Assembly: GCA_029339195.1 (NCBI GenBank)
Contig: JAPTJF010000178.1
Coordinates: 1-64,000, forward strand
DNA length: 64,000 nucleotides
Direction of reading: 5' to 3'
From: Micractinium sp. NFX-FRZ
Taxonomy: Eukaryota; Chlorophyta; Trebouxiophyceae; Chlorellales; Chlorellaceae
The notes beneath the pieces were generated by a model. The model ran no database searches and was not told the DNA's origin. It was given only the letters and a program-made list of their open reading frames with translations. The number at the start of each line of letters is the position of its first letter. The first letter of the stretch is position 1. The translations under genes were made by a program, and so were the position numbers. Shown piece after piece: positions 53,443 through 64,000 of this stretch.

Positions 53443-56400
53443 TCATTCCCAGTCAGATCCCCAAGACTCCTCGGCATCGGCGCCCTCCCCGCCGACAGCA
53501 TCGCCCCCAGCCGTGGCCACAGCGGCCTCCAGAGCAGCCTCATCAGCTTCGCCCCAGTCGGACAGCGCATCGTCGTCGTCGGCGGCCTCTGCAGCCGCCT
53601 CCTTGGCTGCGGGTGCAGTGCCCGCCTCCTGAGCTGGCGCCGCCGCTGCCGCATGCTTTGCAGCAGGAGCAGCGGCTGCCGCCTGCTTTGTAGCAGGAGC
53701 AGCTGCTGGTGACTCTCGTGGTAGCGCAGCCTCAGCTGCCGCTGCCTCCTTGGCTGCAGGCGCTGCATCAGCAGCATGAGCATCTGCCTCGCCGCCTGCA
53801 GGCGCCGCCTCCGCTGCCGCTGGCTCAGGTTCGCTGGCAGCAGGCGCGGCGGGCGGAGTGGGCGCGTCAAAGGGCGACTCCTCGCCCGCTGCCGCCGCTG
53901 CTGCTGCTGCCGCCGCTGCGGCCCGCTGCCGTGGGCTGGTGACCACCTGCCAGTGCTCACCGCTCGCCAGGCTGCCATCAGAGCTGATTGTGGTGGCGGC
54001 GGGGCTGGGCTCATCCGAGGGAGGAGAGGCGGTGCCCGGGCGCGCCGCGGAGGCAGCCGCCGCAGCGTCTTGCGCACCAGGCGCCGCCTCTTCCGCCGCC
54101 TCCTCTGCTGTAGACCCCTCAAGAGGGACCTCCTCGAATGCTGGGGCGGAGCCAGCTGCTGCAGCAGAGAGGGAGCCGGCAGCCGCCTGCCCCGGGGCCT
54201 TTTCGGCTGCTGCCTCCTCAGCCGCTGCTTGTGCCGCTGCTGGTGCTGCTGCTGCCGCCACAAGTGCAGGCTGTGCTGCCGCCGCTGCCTCCCCCTGCTC
54301 CTCCTCTTCGTCGCTCCACCCCACCTCCTCCTCCTGCTGCGCTGCTACTGCCCGCTGAGTCAGCTGCACAAACTGCTGGTGCTTGAGCTCCAGCTTGTGC
54401 AAGCGGTAAAAGTAGCGCGTCCAAAAGGCGTCGTACTCCACAATCAGGGGCACGATGCGGGCCTGCGGATGTGGGGAGGGGAGGGGGAACAGGGGAGGCC
54501 AGGGCAATGAAGGATCTGTAGAACGCATCACAGTATGCCACTCAACAACCAGCTGAGAACCTGCAGCTCCAACGTTGACGAATGTGTTCCGCAACTGGCT
54601 AAAGCAGCAACTGGCGAAAGCCATTGGCCCGTGAGACCCGTGCCATATATGTGATAAGCACTACTGGTTGCCGGCCACCCACCTGCAACTCCGACATGAA
54701 CGTGTTTTCTCCAATCAGCCGCTCAATGTCCGGCTTCCTGGCCGCCAGATCAAAGCCCGCCAGCCAGGCCTCATAGTCCTCCTCGTCTTCCGGTTCATCG
54801 CAGTACGTGCTGCTGTCGCGCTGCATTGCCGCCACGTCAGCGTCGTAGCGGCTGCACGAGGAAGCGGCAAAACCAAGAACAAATGAAAAGTCAAATCAAA
54901 GACAGTGCGTGATGGTGCCGCACGGCATCGCTGCCGCGCTTCTTAACAAGGTTAGGGGTGGGGCAACCGCCTGCTGTAGCTGTGTCACCAATGCTCGCCG
55001 CAGTGCATGCTGCTGCCACGGCAGCGTTTTTACTCGACTGCACAGGAAAGGTGCAACAGCCCGCTTTCTAGAATTGCCCGCCCACCTGTAGCGCGTCGCC
55101 CCGCTGGCGCCCCCAGAGGCGGCAGTGCCGAGGCTCTTGGAGGAGGAGGTGCGGCGCGCGCCGCCAGCGCCCTCTGCTAGCGCCATTTCGTTTTGCACCG
55201 CATTGCTGCAAGCGAGAGGGCGGGGACAGGACGGTCATGACTGTGCATCTCAGGCGATCTCGGCCGTGCTGCTGGGCAAGAGGAAGGCGCACAGGGGGCC
55301 GGTGATGGTGGGTGCAGAGGGAGGGGTGATGTCAACAGGGCTGGGGGGGGCACCTGCACTCTTTCCCGGGCCGCGCAACAGCAGCGGCCAACACACAACA
55401 TCAATCACCCTCGTCTGGCCCCATCCAGGTCACAAGGGCCGCCCACGTCTTCAATTCAAGCTCTCCATTGCTGATACCGACACCCTTGGGCACCCACCTG
55501 ATCTGCTCAAACAGGTCGTGCGTTCCCAGCACAATCTTGGAGCCCAGCCCGGCCAGGTTGGCCAGCCCTCGCCCCGCCTGCTAGGAGAAGCACAGCGAGA
55601 AGCAGCAGGCGGCATGCAGCAGGTTAGGTGCGGTGGAAACGGGGTGCGTGGCAGAGCACCAGAGCGGGTGCTGCGGCAGCCCTGGGCCAGCCCTGCCAGG
55701 TCCAGGCAAGCCACCGAGTGCCCAGCCCGGAACAGCATGGCATAGCACAGCACAGCACAGCATGCACAGCGCCACGCAAACTTGCACAGTGTGGCCCGGC
55801 CAGGCCGCCCCCCGCCGCCGCACCTGCGCCTTCGCCACGCCCGCCGCCGCCTCTGCGCGGGCCTGCAGCACGGGCAGCGCCGCGCGGGAGGTGCCGGGCA
55901 GCTGCTCCAGTGCGCCGGGCAGCTGCTCCGCGGCTGCCACTGCCTTGTGGAGCGCCGCATCTGCACCCTTGCCCACCGCCTCGGCATCCTCCTTGGCACC
56001 CTGCCGACATACTCGGAAGACAAAGGAGAGAGGCGGGTGCTACGTAAGTAAGCGGGCAGTCGAGAGGAAAGGACACCACAGCTCCCTACCTGTGTGAGCA
56101 AACATGCAGCCAAGCTATTCATGCACGCATGGCAGCGAGTTGTGCAGCAAGAAGGCACGTGCCCGCCCCTGGCGCTTGCTGCCTGCCCAGAGTGGGGGAC
56201 GCTCCACATGCATGGCAAGAGCTTTATCAATGCAGCACCCTTCAAGCCCTACGCTCAGCTCCTGGCACGCAGCTAGAATTCGTGTCAATATGCAAGGACC
56301 AGTCGGCCCCACACCCAGCCAGCCCAGCACCTGCTGGAACGCCTCCAGCTCCGCCCGCCAGTCCGTCTCCTGCACCGCCGTCAGCACCTCTGCCGTCTTG

Positions 56401-56863
56401 GCTTTGACCGTGGCAGTCAGCGCAGAGGCCACGCTGCCCAAGCCCCAGAAACTGACGGCTGGGCGGGCACCGGCAGCCGACGCACTGCCGCGCTCGCTTT
56501 CGTCGCCCTCCTCGCCCTTGCTACACAGGCGAAGCCAGGGAGGGCAGGCAGGTGGGTGCTGGGCCATGAGAGTGTGCTGTTGCTGGCGGGTGCCCGCACC
56601 AGTGTGGGCAACCACACCGGCACTGTTCCTCTCCAGCAAGCGGGCAGAGCCGCCGCGCTCACCTGCTGGCCTGCTCCTCATCCTGGCCCTCCTGCTCCTC
56701 GGCATGCTCTTCCTTCTGCAGCGGCAACGACGAGCGGGCGTTCAGGCACAGACTTCGGGGCTTCAGGCACTGTTTTGTGATCTCTCCCGCGCTTGTGGCT
56801 GCCCCTCACCTCGTCCCGGGTGCCCTGAAGGGCCGACGCCAGGTCGGCCAGGCCAGAGAACAT
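53443..56863 (-). CDS. BSD-domain-containing protein
   Basis: 621 aa, exons 56863-56810, 56715-56663, 56520-56331, 56000-55824, 55580-55498, 55205-55086, 54851-54683, 54462-53443. The BSD domain spans about 250-305: YEAWLAGFDLAARKPDIERL, ENTFMSELQARIVPLIVEYD, then FWTRYFYRLHKLE, with the paired Phe-Trp that defines the fold. Upstream, FWGLGSVASALTATV and LGSKIVLGTHDLFEQISNAV are amphipathic segments also seen in plant BSD proteins. BSD domains occur in TFIIH p62 and in synapse-associated-like proteins; the layout here fits the latter type. After the domain come about 300 residues of Ala/Glu/Pro low complexity, finishing with an acidic DDDDALSDWGEADEA and a terminal WGSDWE. Molecular role unknown. 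Confidence 0.85.
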
Positions 56864-57109
56864 GGGGGCAGGCCCGCTGGGCGGCGCTCGTAGAAGTTCT
56901 GGGGCCTGCAGCGGGGGCTCGGCAGAGCGGCTGTCGCGCTCGTGATCAAATGCTTTTCGGAAATGAGCAGCAGTGGCCCAAAGCTTCAGAATAATTCAGC
57001 AGCAGCGAGGGCAGCGAGGCAGGCAACGCACACGCAGCAGGCTCGGAAATTGCGCCCGAAGCGCAGTTGAATCGCTTGTGCCCGGCATTGCAATTACCCA
57101 GCAGTCGAC
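56864..57109. promoter_or_regulatory. Compact bidirectional promoter (BSD gene / WDR4)
   Basis: Only 246 bp separate the ATGs of two divergent genes, so both promoters and 5' UTRs must fit here. The DNA is relatively AT-rich around 56941-57000 (ATGCTTTTCGGAAATGAG, CAGAATAATTCAGC) compared with its surroundings. No TATA box is evident. Confidence 0.65.
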
Positions 57110-60004
57110 ATGGGGCGCCGGAAAGGGAAGAAGCAGCAGCAGGGCTCGGCTGGCGAGCAGCAGGAGGAAGGGGCTGCCCAGCAACAGCAACAGCCCGACT
57201 ATGTGCAGCCCGCAGACCCCCCTCGTGCCGTCCTAGCGGTGCACCCGACTGGCGCCGCCATCGCCGTGGCTGTGGGGCCTGAGCTGCGCGTCTACGATGC
57301 CAGGTAAGCCCAGAAGGCCGTGTTGGGGCGGATGGGACGGGGTGCAAGGCGCATGCACGACCATGCATGGTCGCACCGCCACCAGACGGCGCCAGCGGCC
57401 GGCCTGCCTCTGCCCGCCACCCTTCCGTCCAACAGCCCAGCCCTCGCGTGCTGCAGGACCGGCCAGCACCACACGCTGGTCAGCAAGCCGGAGGAGCCGG
57501 CGCCAGCCGTGAAGCAACCGGCGCACGCAGCGCGCGGCGCCGTCCCCTTTGTGCGTGGCGTGGCATTCGACCCCTCCGGCCGCTACCTGTTGGCTGGAAC
57601 GGAGGACAAGTCTGCGGGGCTGCGCCTGTGGGACGCCGCCACCTGGCAGCTGTTGCAGAGCATGTGAGCCTCGGAGGTTTCACCGTGGGCGGCTAGGGGC
57701 CAGCAAGGCAAGGCAGGGTGCTGGAGGCGGAGGAGGGCATCGGCGGAGGAGGGCATCGATGTATGCGGGCTCTTAGTCTGCACACAGACATGCTACCGGC
57801 TGTGTCACTCGCATGCCTCGCCGCAGTTGCCTCACCTCCCTTCCCCTGTCTCAGCCTTGTCCCAGCCCCTGCCCTGGCTGCCGTGCTCGTCCCCTCACCC
57901 CTGCACGTCCCGCCGCTCGGCCCCTGTCGCAGCAAGGTGCCCAAGAAGGTTGCCAACTGCGCCTTCACGGCAGACGGGCGCCACATGATGGGTGCCGACA
58001 AATTTGGGGATGTGCTGGTGGCTGCCACCGAGCGCCCGGCAGGTGAGAAGGGAGGACCGGTGGGGCAGTGGGTGGCGGATGGTAGAACACACATTTGGTG
58101 TCGGAGGTGCGATGTTCTTGCATGCTGGGGTGTGGAAAGTCTGGGGATGAGTTGCCGGTGGCAGTCATGGGAGTGCCCGGCGGGTGGGTGCAGGCGGGGG
58201 CGTGGGTCGCATGCGGTTCCCAGCTGCAGCGGTGGCGGTGGAGTGCGCGTGCAGGCTTTGCTGCAAGGTAGACCATGCCGCCTTTGATCAGCATTTGATT
58301 AGCAGTTGCTGCCACATGAGCCAAGCCAGTGGGGTGCTTCCCTGCCCAAACCCACCCACCTGCTGGCCTGCCTGCCTGTGCCTTGCGCTGCTGCAGGGCT
58401 GGAGGAGGGGCAGCAACAGGAGCCCGAGATACTGCTGGGCCACTACTGCGCCATCCTCACCTCCCTCTCACTCTCTGCCGGCGGCCGCCTGCTGGCAACC
58501 ACCGACCGGTGCGCTCGCTGACCTGTCAGCCTGTAATGGCTCTTGGTATGGCAGGCTGGTTGCTGTTCAGCATGCCGCCTGTGCATTGCTGCTGTCGCCG
58601 TGTGCATGACGGTGCACTTTGCCACACAGAGGGGTGCCGTGAGCTGTCTGGATTGGAGCTGTCTGCGCACGGCGGCGCTGCCCGAAGTCGTGGTACAAGC
58701 AGCACGGCCTTACCGCCGCACCAGCCCCGCTCCACTCTGCTCATGCGCGCTGCTGCACTGTCAATGTTGTTGCAGGGACAACCGGGTGCGCGTGAGCATC
58801 ATGCCTGCCGAGCCGATGGCGGGGGCCCACGAGATCCAGGCGCTCTGCTTTGGCCACACCGCCTTTGTGGCCTGCTCCGCGTTTGTTAAGCACGATGGGC
58901 AGGTGCGCTACGGATGGGCGTGCGCCGTGGGGTTTGCGTGCTACTGGGGGCAGGCGGGATGAGTGCCGTTCGGGGCAGGCTGTGCTGCGGGCACAGCCAC
59001 TTGGTACACAGCCACCCTGGCCGGCGGCCAACACTGCTCTCCCATGCAGTCGAGACTGTCATTTATTTGAGGCTCCCTGGGCCTGCTACTCTTCGAGGCC
59101 GCGTCTCAAGCATTTGCTGCCGTGCTGCACCTCCTGGCCGCAGGAGCTGCTGGCGACGGGCGGTGGCGACGGCACCCTGCGGCTGTGGGACCCCGTGCAG
59201 GGCACGCTGCTGCACACTTGGGATCTGCCGCCGCAGCAGCCGGCGCCGGCGGCAGCAGGCGCGGCTGCAGAGGGCGAGCAGCAGCAGGGGGAGCAGCAGG
59301 AGGAGGAAGGGCAGCAGGAGCAGCAGGCGCAGCAGCAGGAGCAGCAGCAGGAGGAGCAGCAGGAGGAGGACGCGGAGGCGGGCGGCAGCGGCGACGACGA
59401 GGGGCAAGCGGCGGCGGCGGCTGTTGGTGGCGAGGGCGAGGGTGGTGACCAGGAGGCTGGGTGCTTCCCCGACTACACCTTCAGCGACGCTCCAGTCCCA
59501 CTGGCGTTGGCTGCCTCCCCCGACGGCCGCTGGCTGGTGGCTGCTGTGGACGGCCGGGACGACTTGTGCCTCCTGCGCCTCGACTGGGCCGCCCGGCAGA
59601 TCTGTGAAGTCGGCTGGTTCTCCCTGCCCGGCCTCCACCTCCCCGCCTTCCTGGCCTTTGATGCCAGCTCGCGGCTGTGGGCAACAGGCGGCCCCGTGGC
59701 GGACGACTCCACAGCCGCCTTCCTGGCCTGCGGCAGCATCACGGAAGACCCTGCGCCTGCGCTGGCAGCTGCGCCGCTGCCCGACTGGCTGCCGGCCGAG
59801 GCAGCGGCAGCGGTGGAGGCAAAGGCAGGCAACGAAGCGGAGCTGCTGGCGGCGGCTGCGGAGCGCCGGCGCCTGTCCAGCCAGCAGCTGCAGAAGAGGA
59901 AGTACAGCCTGGCAGCGCTGGAGCACCGCAAGCGGCGGCGGCGGGACAAGGTGGCGGCGACACGCAAGGCGGGCGGCGAGCAGAAGGCGGCGGCGGGGCA
60001 GTGA
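57110..60004 (+). CDS. WDR4: WDR4/TRM82-like non-catalytic subunit of tRNA (guanine-N7) methyltransferase
   Basis: 536 aa, exons 57110-57303, 57457-57663, 57933-58042, 58397-58508, 58776-58902, 59144-60004. The protein is expected to form a beta-propeller that stabilises the TRM8/METTL1 enzyme making m7G46 in tRNA. Landmarks: LLAGTEDKSAGLRLWD, then KVPKKVANCAF and GADKFGDVLVA (TRM82/WDR4 signature RVPKR...ADKFGDV), ILLGHYCAILTSLSLSAGG with ATTDRDNRVRVS, GHTAFVACSAF, and ELLATGGGDGTLRLWD. An acidic Gln/Glu insertion (about 260-310) interrupts the propeller in exon 6, and the C-terminus is a strong basic nuclear signal (EHRKRRRRDK). A TGTAA signal lies 71 nt past the stop. Confidence 0.88.
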
Positions 60005-60350
60005 GCGCGCTCGCTGGCGCACGGACGTGCGCGTGCAGCACGGCGTGCACCCCGCTGGACACTGATCAGCACCCTGTAACTCAGTTTCTTGATGCAAGTC
60101 CCTGGGAGCAGAATTGGGAAGGCACATGGAGGGCACATATGACCGTAGCCGCGCTGGGCGCGCTGTGATGCTGAGAGCATGTGCTGTTTGGGATGCCGGC
60201 GCAGAAAAAGCACATGCCTGACATGTGCACAGGCCGTGTTTTTCTGCAGCTATCATCGGCGCTCTGTCGCTTCTTTGTTACTGCTGCCGCACCTCAGCGA
60301 TAAACAGGCGCTCCCGCGGTTTCCCAGGCCCCCTGTGGTTGCCGACAACC
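60005..60350. other. Tandem intergenic region: WDR4 3' UTR and SPX promoter
   Basis: 346 bp holding the WDR4 3' end and, in the right part, the upstream region of the SPX gene. No coding region is supported. Confidence 0.6.
60075..60079 (+). promoter_or_regulatory. TGTAA polyadenylation signal of WDR4
   Basis: TGTAA 71 nt downstream of the stop codon, a typical position for a green-algal polyadenylation signal. Confidence 0.6.
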
Positions 60351-60960
60351 ATGAAGTTCGGGCACTTGCTCAAAACCTTCGAGGCCGAAGCCGAAATACC
60401 CAGCGAGGCGCTACTCAACTACAAGGTCCGGGACTGCTTCTGCTGGCGCATTGCGTGCAGCGGAAGCCTGACGGGCGGCGTGGGGGCCTAGACCCGCGGA
60501 GCGCCCGTGACCCGTGACGGCAGCATGTCGCCGCCGCATGGCGGGCAGAAGGGGCTGCCTGAAGGCGCAGCGTGGCACGGCCGGCACGCGGCAGGGGCCA
60601 CCCCTACGGTCCTGCCCTACCCACCCCGGCTGTGAGGGCATATGCAGGCATATTTGGGGTACCTGCCTCAACAACCTTGTCAACCCAACTGTGCACGCCC
60701 GCCACCCTCCCTGCCTGCAGAAGCTCAAGAAGCTGATCAAGAGCCATCAGAAGCAGAAGGATGAGGCACCTGCTGCCGCTCTCACTGCGGCTTCCGCAGG
60801 TGCGCACCCGGCTGCACCGCCGGTTGTTTTGGCACGTCCCAGATGCCACCGTTGGCATGGGGGCAGATTCTGGCCGCTGCTTGCTGCCCTGCATGCAGTG
60901 CTGCCGGGCGCCGTTACCCCCCGTGTGACCGTTGCTTGCCTGCCCTGCCGTGCTGCAGTA

Positions 60961-60998
<38 letters not shown>

Positions 60999-63984
60999 GG
61001 GCACCCACCCGCTGTGCCCTGGCTGGCTGCTTCCTTGCAGAGGGAGGCATTGCGTCGTCAGATGAGGAGGGCGCCATCACCGGCACGGCAGCCCCTGCGG
61101 CAGAGGGCACGACAGCAGCAGCAGCAGCAGCAGCAGGCGGGGCAGCAGCAGCAGCGGAGGGCAGCGCAGGAGCGGAAGCGGACGCCGGCGCAGCGGGCGC
61201 AGCGCCTGCCTCGGGAGCAGCGGAGCCTGCCGCTGCCGATGGGGTGAGGCTGGGGAGGGGCTGCTGCGGCGGCGGCGGCTGCTGCTGCTGCTGCTGCGCT
61301 GGGGATTGCCACGGTGCTGGTCAGCAAGGGCGCATGGATTCCTGCCACACCCCTTGTGTTTGCTGCAAGCGTGGCTGTTTTGCATGGCACCCATGGGGCT
61401 GCCGATGCCACGCCAGGCGGCCGCGCAGCACCGCCTGCCGCTCGGCCCTCCCCGCGTGCCCTCCCGGCCTCCTCACCAGCCTCTCTCCGGCTGCGCACCT
61501 GGTGCTGCCTGTGTGCTGCCTGCCTGCTCACCCAAGTATGTTCAACCGAAACATGATTCCAAATGCTACTTTGCTGCCCCGCAGGACCAGGCGGGTGCAG
61601 GCGGGGTGGCGGAGGAGGACCGAGAGTTCATTCAGACGCTCAACGAGGTGGGTGCTGGCCTTGCCCAGTGGTGGTGCCTGCACCCCACTGAACCCCACAG
61701 GGCCCACCCTCAGGGCAGAACGCTGGGGAAGGGCGGGTGCTTGAAACATCAAAAGGGAGAGTGGACAAGGCGCATACCCTCAGGGATGGGCGGGGGTGGC
61801 TGGGGCGGTGGTTATTGGAGCGGGAGGAGGAGGCAGTCTGCTGTCATTTAATCAATCATTCATTCATTCAACAGTGCCGCAGCAACACAAAAGTGTGATG
61901 CACATGCGTCGCCCCAGCATTAGGAGGCAATCTGCTGTCGCTCGCGCCTTGCACTGATTGTCTGCTGCTCGCGCCTTGCACTGATTGTCTGCTGCTCGCG
62001 TCTTGCACTGATTGTCTGCTGCATTGCCACCCCCCCGCCCGCAGGACCTGTCCCGCATCAACACCTACTTTATGGAGCGGGAGGAGGAGGCGGTGATCCG
62101 GCTGCGCGCGCTGCAGGACGAGCGCGGCGCGGCGGAGCGGGACAGCGCGGAGCTGGAGGAGCTGCGCAGTGAGGTGGGCCGGGTGGGGAGGGCAGGGGTG
62201 TGGGTGGGGGTGGGGGGTGGGGGTGGGAAGATGGAAGGTACAGGGGAGGCTCCGTGTACACGCTGTGGCCTCTTCTTCCCCACCCCATCCTCCCCCCCCT
62301 CCCCGCCTTCTTCTCTTCCGCAACCAGCTGCTGCTGCTGCTGCTGCCGCACCGGAGCCCGGTCAGGCAGCCCGGCACACACCCAGAGCCCCCCCCTTGTG
62401 TGCCACACCCCCTTGTTCTGCCCCCCCACAGATGGTGGACTTCCACGGCGAGCTGGTGCTGCTGCTGCACTGGAGCCTGGTCAACTACGCCGCCGTGGCC
62501 AAGATCCTGAAGAAGCACGACAAGCTCACGGGCAGCCGCCTGCGCGCCCCCGTGCTCGCATCGGTGCTGCACCAGGTGGGGAGGGGGAGGCGTGTGGTAG
62601 GTGGGGCAGGGCTGGGTGGGTGCAGGCACGCGAATGGGGTGGTCCTGCCTCTGTTGGCTGACGGGCTGCGCGCCCCCGCGCTGGCCTCCGTGCTGCACCA
62701 GGTGGGGGGGAGGAGGAGGCCTGGGAAGGTGGGGCAGGGCTGGGTGGGTGCAGGCACGCGCATGGGGTGGTCCGTTCTCTTTTGGCTGACGGCCTGCGTG
62801 CCCACGTGCTGTCATCGGTGCTGCACCAGGTGGTGGGGAGGGGGAGGAGGCGTGTGGGAGGTGGAGCTGGGTGGGGCGGTGGTCAGCAGACGGAGCGGCG
62901 TGTGCTTCCTTGGCTGACAAACTGCGGGTCGCCTGCTTGTGCTGGCCTCCGTGCTGCACCAAGTGGGAAGGAGGAAGCATGTGGGAGGGTGCAGCAAGCA
63001 GGGTGCGGTGGCGGCGCGCGAATGCAGTGGACGTCTCTGTCCTGGCTGGCCGCCAGAGCAGACGTGCCGGAGCTGCCGCAGGCTGTGATGTGATCCTCCT
63101 CAGCCTGCCCTCCCCACCCTCCCCCTACCTGCCCCACCCTGCAGCCCTTCCTCTCCACCGAGAGCATCAGCCAGCTGGTGAAGGAGGCGGAGCAGCATGT
63201 GCAGGAGCTGACGCAGCTGTGCGGCGGCGGCGGCGGCGGCGCAGGTGCGCACGCGGGCAGACGTTGGGCCCGGTGGCGGTCAGGCCCACAGTCTGCTCAT
63301 GCCGCTGCTGCTGGCGGGCGGGCTTGCAGGTGCAAGTGCCCTGCTCTGAGGGTGGGCAGTGGTGTCCCCCTGTGCAGCACCCACCCATCCCATGATCTGG
63401 TGAAACCAACCGCCCTGCTCCGCTTGTGCACCCGTGACGCAGGGGCCGCCACGGCAGAGGGCAGCGCCGAGGCGCACGCTGACCCCGAGGCAGCGCCGAT
63501 GGCAACAGGCGGCAGCGCACACCTGGCGGTGTACAAGCGCACACGCGCTGCGCTGCACATGCTCAACGACATGCAGGCAAGCTGAGGACAGGGGAGAGAG
63601 AGCAGAGCACATGCCTCTGCTGTGATGGCCGCTGCTTGCCTCCACGCCCTGCTGCTGCATGCCGTTCGTGCCTTGACCTGCTGCATGCCACGTCCTCTAC
63701 CTGCTGCATGAGTGCATGCCGTGTCTACGTCTGCCGCCGCCGCCGCTGCTGCACGCGTGGCTGCTGCGGCGGGTGGCAGATACTCTCATGCAACTGCACT
63801 GCTGCCGCTCTGCCCCGCATTGGTGCAGGAGGGAGCCTCCACTCCCAGCACCCTGCTGCCTCCCTCAACAGCAAACTCGGACGCCGCTCCAGACGGCAAG
63901 AAGCTGCGCACGGGAGCACAGCCGACGCAGCCGCCGCAGCAGCCGGAGCAGCAGCCGGAGCTGCTTGTGGTGGAGGCGCACTGA
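60351..63984 (+). CDS. Stand-alone SPX-domain protein
   Basis: Predicted inositol-pyrophosphate sensor of 360 aa that would couple phosphate status to transcription factors, as plant SPX1-4 do. Exons: 60351-60425, 60721-60799, 61041-61243, 61585-61647, 62045-62173, 62432-62575, 63145-63244, 63443-63576, 63829-63984. The N-terminus [10 protein letters not shown] then [14 protein letters not shown] is the SPX opening with its Lys cluster. After an Ala/Gly-rich insertion come [36 protein letters not shown] and [17 protein letters not shown], the usual C-terminal half. No EXS, RING or transporter domain follows. The last intron would be GC-AG (CAG|GCAAGC); if it is not spliced the protein ends three codons on (MQAS) at 63585. 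Intron 6 contains tandem copies of exon 6's end. Confidence 0.88.
60961..60998 (+). repeat. (CTG)n microsatellite in SPX intron 2
   Basis: About 12 uninterrupted CTG units lie in the intron between SPX exons 2 and 3. The polyLeu frame they create has no splice-compatible context. Confidence 0.85.
62541..62965 (+). repeat. Four tandem ~126-bp units carrying the SPX exon 6 end and donor
   Basis: The exon end (CTGCGCGCCCCCGTGCTC...TCGGTGCTGCACCAG|GTGGGG) recurs at about 62665-62705, 62793-62830 and 62919-62965. The first two keep CACCAG|GT; the last has CACCAA|GT. A shared GTTGGCTGACGG-type lead precedes copies 2 and 3. The first repeat is exactly 126 nt, in frame and stop-free. Confidence 0.92.
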
Positions 63985-64000
63985 TGTGTGTCGGCCAGCC

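Noticed and set aside
60932..61036. Poly-leucine run near the SPX gene
   Set aside because: CTG microsatellite in an intron; the exon start at 61041 gives the correct phase without it.

Overview
The window is eukaryotic nuclear DNA and almost certainly comes from a trebouxiophyte green alga of the Chlorella type. The signs are very high GC, genes cut by many short GT-AG introns (about one per 70-250 coding bases), CAG/CTG- and GGC-rich low-complexity tracts, occasional TGTAA polyadenylation signals, and a protein set that mixes plant-type genes (EDM2, YAK1, SPX) with protist features (a transmembrane TKL kinase and a copper LPMO carrying a chitin-binding module). No bacterial operon, tRNA, rRNA, CRISPR array or intact transposon was seen. 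Exon models were built by hand: splice phases were followed across each gene and, for every gene whose start is resolved, the exon lengths sum to a whole number of codons.

Layout from left to right: (1) a gene-free 1.2 kb with a 60-bp direct repeat; (2) an EDM2-like PHD-finger/methyltransferase-fold chromatin protein (+, 17 exons); (3) the exocyst subunit SEC5 (+, 14 exons); (4) a transmembrane tyrosine-kinase-like protein kinase (-, 5' end unresolved); (5) an alpha/beta hydrolase (+, 6 exons), divergent from the kinase; (6) a YAK1/DYRK-family kinase with long glutamine-rich tails (-, 18 exons); (7) a four-helix tetraspanin-like membrane protein (-, 7 exons); (8) an ADP-ribosylglycohydrolase-fold protein (-, 13 exons, several under 45 nt); (9) a secreted lytic polysaccharide monooxygenase with proline-rich linkers and a CBM14-like domain (-, 11 exons); (10) a HAD-superfamily phosphatase (+, 4 exons), divergent from the LPMO; (11) a BSD-domain protein (-, 8 exons) sharing a 246-bp promoter region with (12) a WDR4/TRM82 tRNA m7G methyltransferase subunit (+, 6 exons); (13) a stand-alone SPX-domain phosphate-sensing protein (+, 9 exons) that reaches the right edge.

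The genes do not form a pathway; this is ordinary mixed algal gene space. Several are regulatory (EDM2, YAK1, TKL kinase, SPX), two serve trafficking or membranes (SEC5, tetraspanin-like) and one may act on the cell wall (LPMO).

The most unusual signal is structural. At least six introns in three unrelated genes (SEC5, YAK1, SPX) contain diverged tandem copies of the neighbouring exon end, including the splice site. This suggests introns were created or lengthened by tandem duplication of AG|GT-containing exon edges. A second recurrent feature is non-canonical GC-AG introns at up to four places, one of which decides the C-terminus of the SPX protein.
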